DNA of 64,000 bases from Petunia secreta. Its lineage: Eukaryota > Streptophyta > Magnoliopsida > Solanales > Solanaceae. Below, piece after piece: positions 33,373-45,923 of the stretch. Each line of letters starts with the position of its first letter. The first letter of the stretch is position 1. Where the stretch lies: the NCBI GenBank assembly GCA_029990175.1, contig JARKIP010000005.1, forward strand, positions 32,683,501 through 32,747,500. The letters run 5' to 3'. The notes below the pieces were generated by a model. The model ran no database searches. It saw only the letters and a list, made by a program, of their open reading frames with translations, and was not told the DNA's origin. Made by a program: the position numbers and the translations under genes.

Positions 33373-34150
33373 TGATAAGAATCAAAAACGAAACGCGGAA
33401 ATAACGATAAAGAGCGAGACACTACTCGAACTCCCTACGAAGTAACTATGGAGAACTCGTTCCATAATACCCTCGTATCGGTGTCAAGGAGGACCTACAC
33501 TATGCAACTACCCTCGAGCAACACTTGGGGCTCGCAAATAGAATGATCGGGTTTTCGGTTCAAGACTCAACTAGGTTCCACTAGTGAATTCAAGCAACCA
33601 AGGAAGGGTTTCTTCATAAAAAGAGATAAACTCTATTCATCATTTATAAGATTCAAAGGTAAGGTAATGTTTGAGGAGGCTAAGTGAAGTATTTATAGGC
33701 TTCACTTAGTCATACTAAAAGGTCTAAAATACCCCCAAAGTGGGTTAAAACGAATAAGGCCACGCAGGGCTAAAATTGGAAGTCCAAGACAAAAGTAGTA
33801 AAATATCCCGCAGCTCGTCACAGGGGGAGGCGCTCCGCCTCCAGGTTGAGGCGCTCCGCCTCAGGATGGTGAGGCGCTCCGCCTCAGGATGAGGCGCTCC
33901 GCCTCAGGCGCTCCGCCTCAGGTTGAGGCGCTCCACCTTCTTCTGCTCAGCTCTCTGCTTTTTGGTAGGCGCTCCGCCTCAGCTTTGAGGCGCTCCGCCT
34001 CCTTCTGGAACTTGTGCAAGAGGCTCAAAATGAGCTTGAGGTGGATCACCTTGGAGCCCAAGTAGTCCTCCATCCATGGCACACCAAAGCATGCTCTTCA
34101 ACTTGGCTTGACTCCGAGTGAAGGATCTTGTGGGGATTTGGGTCTTATCA
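33373..34150 (-). repeat. RT6 right (5') LTR, RT1 type
   Basis: 778 bp. Palindromes with CTC centres, some run together (about 33828-34002). The element strand encodes TRSFTRSQAK at the start of U3, the mark of the autonomous families here. Confidence 0.85.
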
Positions 34151-34950
34151 TTGAAAGACAAGTCATTGGAGCCTCAGTGTGAGCTTCATGAAGAAGGAGT
34201 TGCATATGACACTTCAAACCTTGTGAGTGATCAAGGAAGTACTACAAATGTAAGTATTGCTTCACCTTTCCATGAACCTACTAGCTACTTGTCTTGTGAT
34301 GACTCAACACTAGTTGGTGTTTTTGATGCATCTAGTGAGTATACCACTAGTGAAGAGTCTAGTTGTCAACTTGAGTTTGCATGTGAAACACTAGTTGGGA
34401 GGAGCACTATGCCCCATCATGATGTTAGTTCATTGTTCATTGAACCCCTCCTTAGTGTAGATTTGATAGTTGACCATGATTGTGACCTTTGCTATGACAC
34501 ACCGCCAACATTTGACATAGGGAAAGATGAGGTAGTTGACCATTCCCTAATTGATATGCTTCTATTTGGTGGGCCAATGTGTTGTAGCAAGGATTATTGT
34601 TACCTTGAGGAGTCTCTAGAGTGTGAGATGGATCGATTTATTTTTGAAGACTCCTTGAGTGTGGGTGAAGAACCTAGTCTTGATACCATGCTTGTATTTG
34701 ACCATGAATTTGAGGTGCATGCTTTTACACTTCCATTGTGTGAAGATAATCTCATTTGTGGTAGCGATTTGTATCGGACTAGGGTGGGTGGTCAAATAGA
34801 ACCCCCATGGCGTGAAGGGTTTGACCCCTTAGGCAACCCATTGCTTGAAAATGTGGGTGAGGTAGATGGTTCTTTGAGTGACCCTACTATTGCTAGTTTG
34901 GGTTGTGATGAAGAAGAATCCATCATCACCTTCCTTGAGAGCTTGACCTC
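34151..34950 (+). pseudogene. Acidic-domain (AD) fragment in plus orientation
   Basis: An open frame with the AD motifs PHHDVSSLFIEPL, CDLCYDTPPTFD, GGPMCC and EPPWREGFDPLGNPL, closest to RT2 and RT14. It starts mid-linker (DKSLEPQCELHEEG) against the RT6 LTR and ends at about 34943-34950, where it switches to reverse transcriptase sequence. The first 65 bases overlap in content with the left end of RT5 in the opposite orientation, so it is not the missing piece of RT5. Confidence 0.8.
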
Positions 34951-36531
<1,581 letters not shown>

Positions 36532-36532
36532 C

Positions 36533-37366
36533 ATGCGATTGATGAACCATGTGCTCAAACCGTTCATAAACAAGTTCGTTGTCGTCTATTTCGATGACAT
36601 ACTTGTTTATAGCAGAACCGTGGATGAACATGTCGAACACCTAAGGCAAGTACTTGAAAAGCTTCGAGAAGAGAAGTTGTATGCCATCTTCAAGAAATGC
36701 GCCTTTGGTGTCGATCGCATAGTCTTTCTTGGATTTGTTGTCAGTGCTAATGGTGTCGAAGTCGACGAATCAAAAGTCGAAGCCATCAAAGATTGGCCAA
36801 CTCCAACCTCGGTAACACAAGTTCGTAGCTTCCATGGCTTAGCTAGCTTTTACCGAAGGTTTGTTCGTAACTTTAGCACCGTGGCAGCTCGTTTAACCGA
36901 GCTGGTGAAGAAAGACCATCCATTTGTGTGGGGAGAGTCCCAAGAGAGGGCTTTCCAAGAGTTGAAACGGAGGCTTTACTCTGCCCCGTTGTTGCAACTC
37001 CCTGACTTCGGCAAAGCATTCGAAGTCGAGTGTGATGCATCTGGAGTTGGGATCGGAGGAGTGCTAATGCAAGAATCGAAGCCGATCGCTTACTTTAGCG
37101 AAAAGCTCAAGGGTGCAGCCTTGAACTACTCAACGTATGGCGAGGAACTGTATGCCCTCGTTCGAGCACTCGCCCATTGGCAGCATTATTTGTGGCCTCG
37201 AGAATTTGTGATCAAAAGCGATCATGAGTCCTTGAAGCATCTCCGAGGACAGGAGAAATTAAACCGAAGACATGCCAAGTGGGTTGAATTTATTGAAAGC
37301 TTTCCCTATGTAATTCCTTACAAAAAGGGAAAAGACAATGTTGTGGCCGATGCGCTATCAAGGTAA
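36533..37366 (+). pseudogene. RT7 reverse transcriptase (second piece) and RNase H
   Basis: Resumes at [10 protein letters not shown], with YFDDILVYS (RT active site), the connection, RNase [12 protein letters not shown] and the [13 protein letters not shown] region, ending at a stop (37364-37366) where RT1 reads through (LSRKFAL). Codon use and wording differ from RT1 (more CGA/TCG), so it belongs to another family. Confidence 0.88.
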
Positions 37367-38432
37367 TTTGCCTTAGCGACCACTCTCGCCTCTAGGCTCA
37401 TGGGATTCGAAAGCATCAAGTTGATGTACGAGGACGATCCCAAGCTGAAATGCATTCGTGACGCTATCTTGAGTGGCCGAAGGGTTGAGAAATATCAATG
37501 GCATGATGGCTACCTCTTCAAGAATGGGAGGGTTTGTGTGCCAGTGTCATCGTGGAGAGAGCTCTTGGTTCGAGAAGCTCACTCAGGTGGACTGATGGGG
37601 CACTTCGGTGTCGATAAAACTCTTGGTATCTTGACCGAGCAGTTCCATTGGCCCAAAATGCGACGAGATGTGGAAAAGCTTTGCAACGCTTGTCTCGTTT
37701 GCAAGAAAGCAAAATCGAAGTCCAACCCTCATGGTTTGTACACCCCGTTGCCTGTGCCTGATCGACCTTGGGTTGATATATCCATGGACTTTGTCTTGGG
37801 ATTACCGAGGTCGGGGGGAGGACATGATAACATCTTCGTTGTGGTTGACCGTTTTTCAAAAATGGCTCACTTTATTCCGTGCAAAAAGTGTGATGATGCA
37901 CAGCATGTAGCTACGTTGTTTGTTTCTAACGTGTTAAAATTGCATGGTGTACCTCGTACTATTGTGAGTGATCGAGACTCGAAGTTCTTGAGTCATTTTT
38001 GGAAGTGTTTGTGGGGTGCCCTCGGCACCAAGCTACTATTCTCGACGTCTCACCATCCTCAGACTGATGGACAGACCGAGGTAGTTAACCGAACCTTGGG
38101 ATCTTTGCTTCGGGCAATGACCAAAGGGAAGGTTGGAAACTGGGCTGATCGTTTGCCCATAATGGAGTTTGCATACAATCGAACGGTGCATAGAATGATC
38201 AACATGACCCCGTTTGAATGTGTGTATGGCTTTAATCCTTTGATTCCACTTGATTTAACCCCATTGCCTCGAGATTCTGTTCTTGATTTTGAAGGTACTC
38301 GACGAGCAGCTGCCTTGATCGAATTGCATGCAAAGGTGAAGAAGAACCTCGAGGAGGCCTATGCAAAGGTTGCCTTAAAGAAAAACAAGGGGCGTAAAAA
38401 GTTGGAATTAAAGAAGGGAGATTGGGTTTGGG
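37367..38432 (+). pseudogene. RT7 integrase
   Basis: Zinc motif H-H-C-C (REAHSGGLMGHFG...CNACLVCK), catalytic core with MDFVLGLP, SDRDSKF and DGQTEVVNRTLG (DDE triad), then the C-terminal KKNKGRKKLELKKGDWVW segment. It is cut at 38432 by RT8, so the GPF motif and 3' end are missing. It follows the stop at 37364-37366 in the same frame. Confidence 0.88.
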
Positions 38433-39184
38433 TGATGCAGCCCGACCACGTGCTGATCAAGTGATCGATCCACCGAGGAGACCGATGACAAGAAGCCAAG
38501 CCAAGCTGCTGCACGATGTGCATGTTCACTTAGCCTGGCCGAAGGAAAACAATTGCTCCGAAGCTGAGTGGCCGAGCTCAAGAATCGAAGGCATTATCTT
38601 CAGATTTGAGCCCGAAGGCAAAGTGACCGAGGACAATGAGCTCGAAGACAATTGAGCGTCCGAAGGCAACAAGTGTGTTCGAGCAGACAATCAAGAACCG
38701 AAGCCAAGGCTTACCGAAGTCAAAGTCTGCCGAACACAATTTAACTCAGCCCTGCGTGGCTTATTTCTATTGGTCGCCTGTGACCCTTTTACTAGTTTAC
38801 CCTTAGTGTTTCCTATATAAACCTTGTTCCCTTTTATTGTAAGATACCTAGTTTTTGAAGATTGATGAATTGAATGAAAGTGCCGAGCACATTTCTTCTT
38901 GTCTCCGTTGTGAGCAAAACCCCGGTGAGGGCTTTTAAGGACTTGTGGCTTTCGGTTAGTCCGATTGAACATTCCTCTTGATCATTCAGTTTGCAAGAGG
39001 CAATGTTCTCTTGAGGATTGTTGCATAGTATAGGTGATCCTTGTATCCCTTTCGATTGAGCTTTGAGACAGGTTCCTCACTGTTCTTTCGGAAGAAGCAA
39101 GTTTTGTCTTGCTTCTATCGTTTATCTTCTTGTTTGTTCTTCCGCGTTTGTGCTAGCAACCCCTTCGGGAATTGCATTGCACCA
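38433..39184 (+). repeat. RT8 5' LTR
   Basis: 752 bp, TGATGCAGCCC...TTGCACCA. U3 encodes RRPMTRSQAKLL in frame, like other autonomous LTRs. TATATAAA near 38812. Confidence 0.88.
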
Positions 39185-39187
39185 TCT

Positions 39188-39199
39188 TGGTATCAGAGC
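39188..39199 (+). promoter_or_regulatory. RT8 primer binding site
   Basis: TGGTATCAGAGC three bases after the LTR. Confidence 0.92.
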
Positions 39200-40405
39200 A
39201 CGGTTTGGGCTTGTTTCTACAACCCCAAATCCTGTTCACGTTATCTTTATTTTCGTGCATTTGTGTCTTTGTTTTCCATTTCGTGTTCTTGATTTGGTTT
39301 TGTTACTGTTGGTGTTGTTATTTTACAAAAAAAAAAAAAAAAAAGTGTTAAAAGAAAAATTCAAAAATTGTGTTTGATTGTTGGTTGTTTGGGAAAACAA
39401 CCATTGATTCTTGTTCACCATCGAGTTCTGAATCCAACGAGTACCCGACGTACCAATTTCGTGACTAGGGTTTCTTGGTGAATTTTGGACTGTTTTGAGC
39501 TTTAATGGTGACTGAAAACTCGAACCCCACTGTGTTTGGAAGAGACCGGTGAAGATTGGTGGTTCTTGAGTGATTTGGGTTTATTTGTTGCTTAAAAATC
39601 GAAGTTCTGAGCTTAAATCGAAGTCCGTACGCCGGAAACTTGTTACAAATCGTAACAGTGTACGACTCGAACGAGCTGGTTCTTAGCTCGAAGAACTTGA
39701 ACTGAATTCCTCCGATGCTGATGAAACCGGAGTCGAAAAAGCAACCCAGATCTGTTGAAATTCGTGGTCAGTGAACCGAAGTTGTTGTGTCCGTACGCCG
39801 GAGCAAGGTCACTGTTCCATTGAAGAAGAAAGGGGTTAAAATTTTAACATCAAAACCCCCGGTGAAAATTGTCGGCTGAAAAAGGAAAGTGGATAAGGTA
39901 AAACCCTATCCGTACCAAGGAGGGACCACTTTTGTACGGACAGGAGTGGGTGTGATCGAAAAAGATTCCAAAAGGGAATCAAAGGGTAGATTCTCCTAGG
40001 ATCTCACTTTCTTTCGTGTCAAAATTCTAGTTGGTGGATCTTTGAGTAATTGTTCTACTCGAGGTCGTACTAACTCTTTTAAGCTGATAGGAATTCGTGC
40101 GAAGGGGTGACCGAAGTCCAAACTTTCGTAGAAATTCTTTTGACTCCCCGAGCTCAGTTAAAAAGCGTCCGTTCCATCGAGTCGAACATCACTTCACTCT
40201 TCCCGAAGAGGCAGTGACTATTGTCAAACTTGAAGGATCTTAGAGGACCGATCAATTGGACGAGCCACTGTTACCAAGTCCTTGAGTGATCAAAAACCGA
40301 ACCCATAAATTGAGTGGAGCCGAGTGCCACCCATCAAAGGTGAGGGAGTGTGTGAGGTGATTTCTAACCCTAACATTTGTTTGATCTTTGACTTGTGCAG
40401 GTACC
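39200..40405 (+). other. RT8 leader
   Basis: 1.2 kb without a supported ORF. Includes an 18-base A run near 39327, repeated GTACGCCGGA blocks and a 3' splice-like TTTGACTTGTGCAG|GTACC directly before gag. Confidence 0.7.
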
Positions 40406-41542
40406 ATGGCTGGAAATGATGGCAAAGGCATTGAGAAGCCCGAGTTATCGTTAGCCGATCTCATGGCTGCGATACAAGGTGTCAGCGCCGAAGTAAGAGG
40501 AGTGAGTGTTCGAGTAGCTCAACTCGAACAAGGAAATGCGTTCGTGGCCATGCATGGGTCCGGCGTTGGAACGAGCCAATCCACTCCGATGAAACCTGAG
40601 CTGTATGCTGAGCTTGTACGACAATATCAGTTGACAAGTGAAGCAATTCGAAGAGAACTTAACTTGGGCAATCCCCAAGCTGCTTATCAAAACTTGGGCA
40701 TTTCCCGAGGAGAAAGAATACCACCTCCAGTGGCCCGAAAAGATCTTGGAGCCGTTGCCGAGGAGGTTGATGAAGAGGAATTTCCCGAGGACGAATATGA
40801 GCGTGAGCTGCCATTCGCTCAACCAAGGCAAGCTCACCGAGGTCGTGGAAATTTCCGAGGTCGAGGCCGAGGCGCAAATGTTGGAAGAAATATTGAGCGT
40901 GAGGCTAACGATCGAGATGATGAGTACCCCGAACAGGCTCGAGCTGTTCGAGACTCAAATTTGAACAGTGTCAAGATCACTATTCCACCCTTTAAAGGAA
41001 CTAGTGATCCCGATGAGTATCTTGAATGGAAGCTTAGAATGGAGCGCATCTTTGAAACCAATGAGATGACCGATGAGAGAAAAGCTGCCCATGCCATTGC
41101 TTCGTTCGAAGCTTATGCATCGACGTGGTGGGAATCTGACAAGAGGCATAGACGAAGGAATGACTATCCCGAAGTCAATACTTGGCCGCAATTGAGAAGA
41201 GCTATGGATGCTAAGTATTTGAGTGCCAAGTACAGGCAGACTCAAATGCAAAAGCTCTATGAGTTAAAGCAAGGGTCCAAGTCTGTTTAAGAGTACCACG
41301 ATGAGTTCGAAAAGGTTCGATTGAATCTTGATCTGGTCGAAGACGAAGAACAAGCCATTATCAGATTCAAAAATGGCTTGGCTAGGGATGTGTCATCTCA
41401 GTTGAGACTCCACGTGTACCACACGTTGGAAGATTTGTTTGATGCTGCCACCGAAGCTGAAAAATTGGTGAAGGACGACAAGGCAAACCGGCATCGAGGA
41501 GTCACTACTGCTACTCCTTTGAACCGGAGCCTAACTATAAAC
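40406..41542 (+). pseudogene. RT8 gag, stop codon and 3' truncation
   Basis: Starts MAGNDGKGIEKPELSLADL. It has an LGNPQ repeat, the Arg/Gly-rich FRGRGRG linker and capsid motif TWWESDKRHRRR. A stop at 41288-41290 interrupts a frame that is open in RT11 (53020); the rest reads on to 41542, where RT9 starts. The zinc knuckle and pol are not reached. Confidence 0.85.
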
Positions 41543-42354
41543 TGATGAGAATCAAAATGCGGAAAGTAAAAAGATAAGAACGAGACGTAACTCGATCTCT
41601 AATCCCAAGTAGCAACGGAGAACTTGTTCCGTTACACCCCGAGAGAAGGACAAGAACACCTACACTATGCAACTACCCTCGAGCCACACTTGGGACTCGC
41701 AAATAGAATGATCGGGGCGGGGTTGTTAGGCAACTAGAATCCACTAGAAGTAACAAGTCCCAACTAAGGTTGGTTTTCATAAACCCAAAGAGAATCCACT
41801 CTTTACAATATTCAATTCATCATTCAACATAAACTAAGTATAAAATAAGCTAGGCTTGGTTATTTATAGTGTTTCCCAAGCTTACACAAAGACTTAACTA
41901 CCCTTACTAATAAGGTTCAACAAATAAGCCACGTAGGGCAAAATAGTAAAAGTCTACTAAATCTGCGAACTGGGAGGGGCGCCTGGGCTAGGTGGGGCGC
42001 CTGGCTTATGCTGAGTCTGGGCGGGGCGCCTGGGGGGTAGGCGGGGCGCCAGGGGTAGGCGGGCGCCTGAGCTGGGGGCCTAGGTAGGCGGGGCGCCTGG
42101 CACCATTTTGCACACTTAGGCAGAAAGCTTCCCAGGCGGGGCGCCTAGCTGTGCTGGGCCTCCTTCCTCCTCCTTAGGCGTGGAGCCTAATGATGAAACC
42201 ATCCAGAACACTTCCAAAGCCCTTGACTTCAAGTCCATTGTATCTTCCAAGCTTGGCACAAGTCGGAAAGTGTCTTGGCACGATTTGGGTCTCATCATCC
42301 TCCCCTTCTTGAGAAGATTTCATCCTCGAAATCAATGCGTTCACGTCCTTGGCA
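41543..42354 (-). mobile_element. RT9: 3' LTR and stub of a minus-strand element in RT8
   Basis: LTR 41543-42297 (755 bp, TGATGAGAATC...GGGTCTCATCA), polypurine tract 42298-42310 and 44 more internal bases, then RT10 begins at 42355. Palindrome array of GGG-centred units at about 41970-42180. The U3 start lacks the TRSQAK coding motif. Confidence 0.82.
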
Positions 42355-43139
42355 TGATGAGACTCAAAATCGCGAAAGCAAGTAAAGTAGAGGCGGAAGC
42401 AATTAAGACACGATAACCAGGAAATAGGGATGGGGAAGGACAGAAAATATAAGAAAAGAATGAATCAAACTAAAACACATAGATTGATTCAATAGGGAGA
42501 AGAGACTTGAACCATTAAACGGGACTCACACTAGCGGTGATCCACCATGGATTCAACGTAAGAGATACATGAAGCCGAGCTTCAACAAGAATGGTCAAGC
42601 CTATTCTATCTTCTATTCTCTTAATTCAACATTAACTAACTTGATTGAAATGACTAAGGCTCCTATTTATAGTCTTTCCTAAGACTAGATAATAATGACA
42701 TAAAAGTCCCCACAAGTTGGGGCAAAGTAATAAAGACCACGTAGGGTCAAACTAGTAATTAATACTAGGCTAAATAGAAGTCTCGTCTTGGCTTGTTCAG
42801 GGGGTAGGCGGGGCGCCTGGAGCTAGGCGGGGCGCCTGGGAATTGGGCAGTGAGCTGGGAAGCCTCTGGCTAGGCGGGGCGCCTGAAGCTAGGCGGGGCG
42901 CCTGGCTTAGGCTTGTGTCAGGCGGGGCGCCTGAAGCTAGGCGGGGCGCCTGAGTACTGAGGCAGAATCCAATCCAGGTGGGGCGCCTGGCATGGGCGGG
43001 GCGCCTAGGCCTGCGACCAACTCCTCGACCTTCAAAATGTTCCCGAACTCTTCCCCGATGCTCTTGATCTCTCGTCCTTTGCACCCTCCAATCCCGGCTC
43101 TTGATGGTAAGTGCCTTAGGCTCGATTTGGGTCTCATCA
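42355..43139 (-). repeat. RT10 3' LTR
   Basis: 785 bp, about nine AGGCGGGGCGCCT-type palindromes at 42800-43010, several in pairs spaced about 18-20 bases. Confidence 0.87.
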
Positions 43140-45136
43140 TCCTCCCCTTCTTGAAAGGATTTCGTCCTTGAAATCAAACCATCAAGACCTACATCCAAAG
43201 ACAAGCACATCCAAAAGCTCCTACTACAAGAGTAGGTTAGTGCAAGTAGTGTGGAAAACACACTCTTGTGATATAACCAAGCATCAATGATAAGCACAAA
43301 TATCAAGTCTCCAAAGAGAACAATAAGTACTTGGTTAAAGAGCAACATGCACTCAATAAGATAATGAGCAAATAGGTCATGGGAAGATGGGAAATGCAAG
43401 ATCAAGCTACCACAATCCCCTTGAACCTTAAGCTCAAGATCAACACACCAATCTATCCTCGAGGTGTGATCAACATGTGGGGTGGAGTGAACAAAATAGT
43501 TCAATTGACAACTAACATCAAATACTCCACTCCCCTTCTTGGAAGCACTCTTACACCAATCAACAGTGACTTCCTCACCTCCAAATCCAACTCCAAGACA
43601 ATCTTCCTCACTAGACAAACTCCAACGGAAGGTCTCCAAAATCGGGCCTTCATCATTATAGTCCACACAATGAAGTTTAGGACTACTAGAAGATAGCTCA
43701 AAACAACCAAAATCAAGACCACTTATCCCACTTGGAGTTCCAAACAATGGTTCGTCTATAGAGTTTAACTTTTCAAACCATGGAGGTTCTATTCTATTAC
43801 CAATCCTAGTCCGATACAATTCGCTACCACAAATGAGATCATGTTCACACAATGGAAATGTAAAAGCATGCACTTCAAATTCATGGTTATCCAAAAACAT
43901 GGTATCAAGACTAGGTTCTTCACTCTCACCCGAGGAGTCATTGAAAACAATTCGATCCATCTCATTCACTAGGGACTCCTCAAGGTCACTACAAACCTCA
44001 CTACAACACATAGGCCCACCATTATCAAGCAATTCATCAAGGGAGAGGATAGGGTATTCATTCAACTCATCTTCCCCTTTATCAAATATAGGTGGAGTGT
44101 CATAACAAGGATCACAAATAGGGTCAACTACACATTCTTCACTAATGAGAGGTTCAATGAAAACCGAGCTCACATCATGATGTGGCTTATCATCCCTCTC
44201 AACTAGTGGTTCACAATCACACACAAGTTGACCATTCGACTCTTCACTAGTTGCAAACACATTGTAATCATACACATCACCAACTAGTGTTGAGTTTTCA
44301 CAAACGCTATCATAAGGCAAAGAAATAACTCGTTCAAGGGAAGAACTTTCACATACCTTTGAGCGGCCATCTTGCTCACTCAATGCACTTGAAGTGTCTT
44401 GGATTGTCCCTTTACCTTGAAACTCACATTGAAGATCTTCTTCACCTTGCCCAACAATCTTGGAACATGATTGAGGCTCCATTGATTGGCCTCCAAGAGT
44501 ACCTACACAAGCATTCACAAAAGTAGGAGAAAAGGATAAAGGGTTAAGGTTAGAATAAGGGGTGTCCTCACTCTTTTTTCCCTCTTTCTTTTCTCTCATT
44601 TTCTTTTCAAGGTTAGGTGTAGATTCGGGTGGTGATATCCCACTCACATCACTCATCACATCCTCTCCTTTTTCCACTCGAGGAATGTCACCGGTCACTC
44701 CCTTACTCCTCTCAATCTTTTGTCTCACAAATTCGGGTGAGTTGCGACGAGGCCCAAGAATACCCATAGCCGGAGTAGGTGGACTTTTTACATCAACCCG
44801 GAACCTAGGACTAAGAGACTCATCACTTGAGGTCTCTTTCTTCTTTGTTGGTGAACCACTCGGCTTTGGAAGTGGCTTCGGGCTCACCTTGTTGACATTT
44901 GTCAACTCTTTTGTAGAACTAGTCCCACCATTGCTTGTATTTGTAGGACTTCTCGTTTGCACATTGTTGCCCATGGATTGAAGTTCTCGCTCCTTCCTCC
45001 AATGTATGATCCTAGCTTGCATCTCAACGGACATCTTTCCCCATTTTCCGTAAGGTGCAAACTCATAAATCCCTTGACCCGTGGCCACTAGATACAAATC
45101 CCGTTTAGCATCATAGTGAACCTCCTTGTTGTGCAA
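42797..45136 (-). CDS. RT10 polyprotein: unknown N-terminal domain, AD and hydrophobic module
   Basis: The frame is open from 45151 (5' part lost to RT11) to 42797; below 43140 it is LTR read-through. It begins with a compact domain not seen in the other elements (YLVATGQGIYEFAPYGKWGK, then a basic helix IIHWRKERE), a Pro/Ser-rich linker, the GDIPRVEKGEDV linker, AD (PHHDVSSVFIEPL, CDPCYDTPPIFD, GGPMCC, EPPWFEKLN), KKGSGVFDVSC, and one hydrophobic module (FGDLIFVLIIDAWLYHKSVF), ending in ISRTKSFQEGEDD at the polypurine tract. No knuckle, protease or RT is visible in what remains. Function unknown. Confidence 0.8.
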   Translation of the reverse strand: MHNKEVHYDAKRDLYLVATGQGIYEFAPYGKWGKMSVEMQARIIHWRKERELQSMGNNVQTRSPTNTSNGGTSSTKELTNVNKVSPKPLPKPSGSPTKKKETSSDESLSPRFRVDVKSPPTPAMGILGPRRNSPEFVRQKIERSKGVTGDIPRVEKGEDVMSDVSGISPPESTPNLEKKMREKKEGKKSEDTPYSNLNPLSFSPTFVNACVGTLGGQSMEPQSCSKIVGQGEEDLQCEFQGKGTIQDTSSALSEQDGRSKVCESSSLERVISLPYDSVCENSTLVGDVYDYNVFATSEESNGQLVCDCEPLVERDDKPHHDVSSVFIEPLISEECVVDPICDPCYDTPPIFDKGEDELNEYPILSLDELLDNGGPMCCSEVCSDLEESLVNEMDRIVFNDSSGESEEPSLDTMFLDNHEFEVHAFTFPLCEHDLICGSELYRTRIGNRIEPPWFEKLNSIDEPLFGTPSGISGLDFGCFELSSSSPKLHCVDYNDEGPILETFRWSLSSEEDCLGVGFGGEEVTVDWCKSASKKGSGVFDVSCQLNYFVHSTPHVDHTSRIDWCVDLELKVQGDCGSLILHFPSSHDLFAHYLIECMLLFNQVLIVLFGDLIFVLIIDAWLYHKSVFSTLLALTYSCSRSFWMCLSLDVGLDGLISRTKSFQEGEDDETQIEPKALTIKSRDWRVQRTRDQEHRGRVREHFEGRGVGRRPRRPAHARRPTWIGFCLSTQAPRLASGAPPDTSLSQAPRLASGAPPSQRLPSSLPNSQAPRLAPGAPPTP

Positions 45137-45151
45137 CCATGGGTCACCTAG

Positions 45152-45908
45152 TGATGCAGCCCGAACACGTGCTGATCAAGTGTTCGATCCACCGAGGAGA
45201 CCGATGACAAGAAGCCAAGCCAAGCTGCTGCACGATGTGCACGTTCACTTAGCCTGGCCGAAGGAAAACAATTGCTCCGAAGCTGAGTGGCCGAGCTCAA
45301 GAATCGAAGGCATTATCTTCAGATTTGAGCCCGAAGGCAAAGTGACCGAAGACAATAAGCTCGAAGACAATTGAGCGTCCGAAGGCAGCAAGTGTGTGTT
45401 CGAGCAGACAATCGAGAACCGAAGCCAAGGCTCACCGAAGTCAAAGTCTGCCGAACACATTTTTTTTAACTCAGCCCTGCGTGGCTTATTTCGATTGGTC
45501 AACTGTGACCTATTTACTAGTTTACCCTTAGTATTTCCTATATAAACATTGTTTCCTTTCATTGTAAGCAACTAGTTTTTGAACATTGATGAATTGAATG
45601 AAAGTGCCGAGCACATTTCTTCTTGTCTCCGTCGTGAGCAAAACCCCGGTGAGGGCTTTTAAGGACTTGTGGCTTTCGGTTAGTCCGATTGAACATCCCT
45701 CTTGATCATTCAGTTTGCAAGAGGCAATGTTCTCTTGAGGATTGTTGCATAGTATAGGTGATCCTTGTATCCCTTTCGATTGAGCTTTGAGACAGGTTCC
45801 TCACTGTTCTTTCGAAAGAAGCAAGTTTTGTCTTGCTTCTATCTTTTATCCTTTTGTTTGTTCTTCCGCGTTTGTGCTAACAATCCCTTCGGGAATTGCA
45901 TTGCACCA
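45152..45908 (+). repeat. RT11 5' LTR
   Basis: 757 bp, same family as the RT8 LTR with small indels. U3 encodes RRPMTRSQAK. Confidence 0.88.
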
Positions 45909-45911
45909 TCT

Positions 45912-45923
45912 TGGTATCAGAGC
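45912..45923 (+). promoter_or_regulatory. RT11 primer binding site
   Basis: TGGTATCAGAGC three bases after the LTR. Confidence 0.92.

Larger units (their letters stand above)
31460..34150 (-). mobile_element. RT6: chimeric, internally deleted element with two unlike LTRs
   Basis: On the minus strand: LTR of RT1 type (34150-33373), primer site, leader to about 32956, an abrupt jump to the 3' end of a non-autonomous ORF (32955-32297), polypurine tract, then an LTR of another type (32262-31460). Flanking 5-mers (AGACC and TTGAA) do not match, so this is not a simple insertion. It most likely arose by recombination or template switching between families. Confidence 0.75.
38433..41542 (+). mobile_element. 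RT8: 5' part of a Ty3/gypsy-type element inserted in RT7
   Basis: LTR 38433-39184, primer site 39188-39199, long leader, gag from 40406, cut at 41542 by RT9. Closely related to RT11 over its whole length. No AGGCG or GCGATCGC palindrome array. Confidence 0.9.
42355..45151 (-). mobile_element. RT10: non-autonomous element, 3' LTR and AD ORF, inserted in RT9
   Basis: LTR 42355-43139 (785 bp, TGATGAGACTC...GGGTCTCATCA), polypurine tract 43140-43152, ORF to 45151 where RT11 enters. It supplies the uninterrupted reference for the RT1 insertion site in RT2 (near 43340). Confidence 0.88.

Noticed and set aside
29057..34950. Treat RT5 and the AD fragment at 34151 as two halves of one element
   Set aside because: They overlap in content by about 65 bases and face opposite ways, so they cannot be simply rejoined.
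42800..43010. Regular GC-rich repeats as CRISPR array or terminators
   Set aside because: Eukaryotic LTR context, short palindromes with no unique spacers of constant size, no cas genes.
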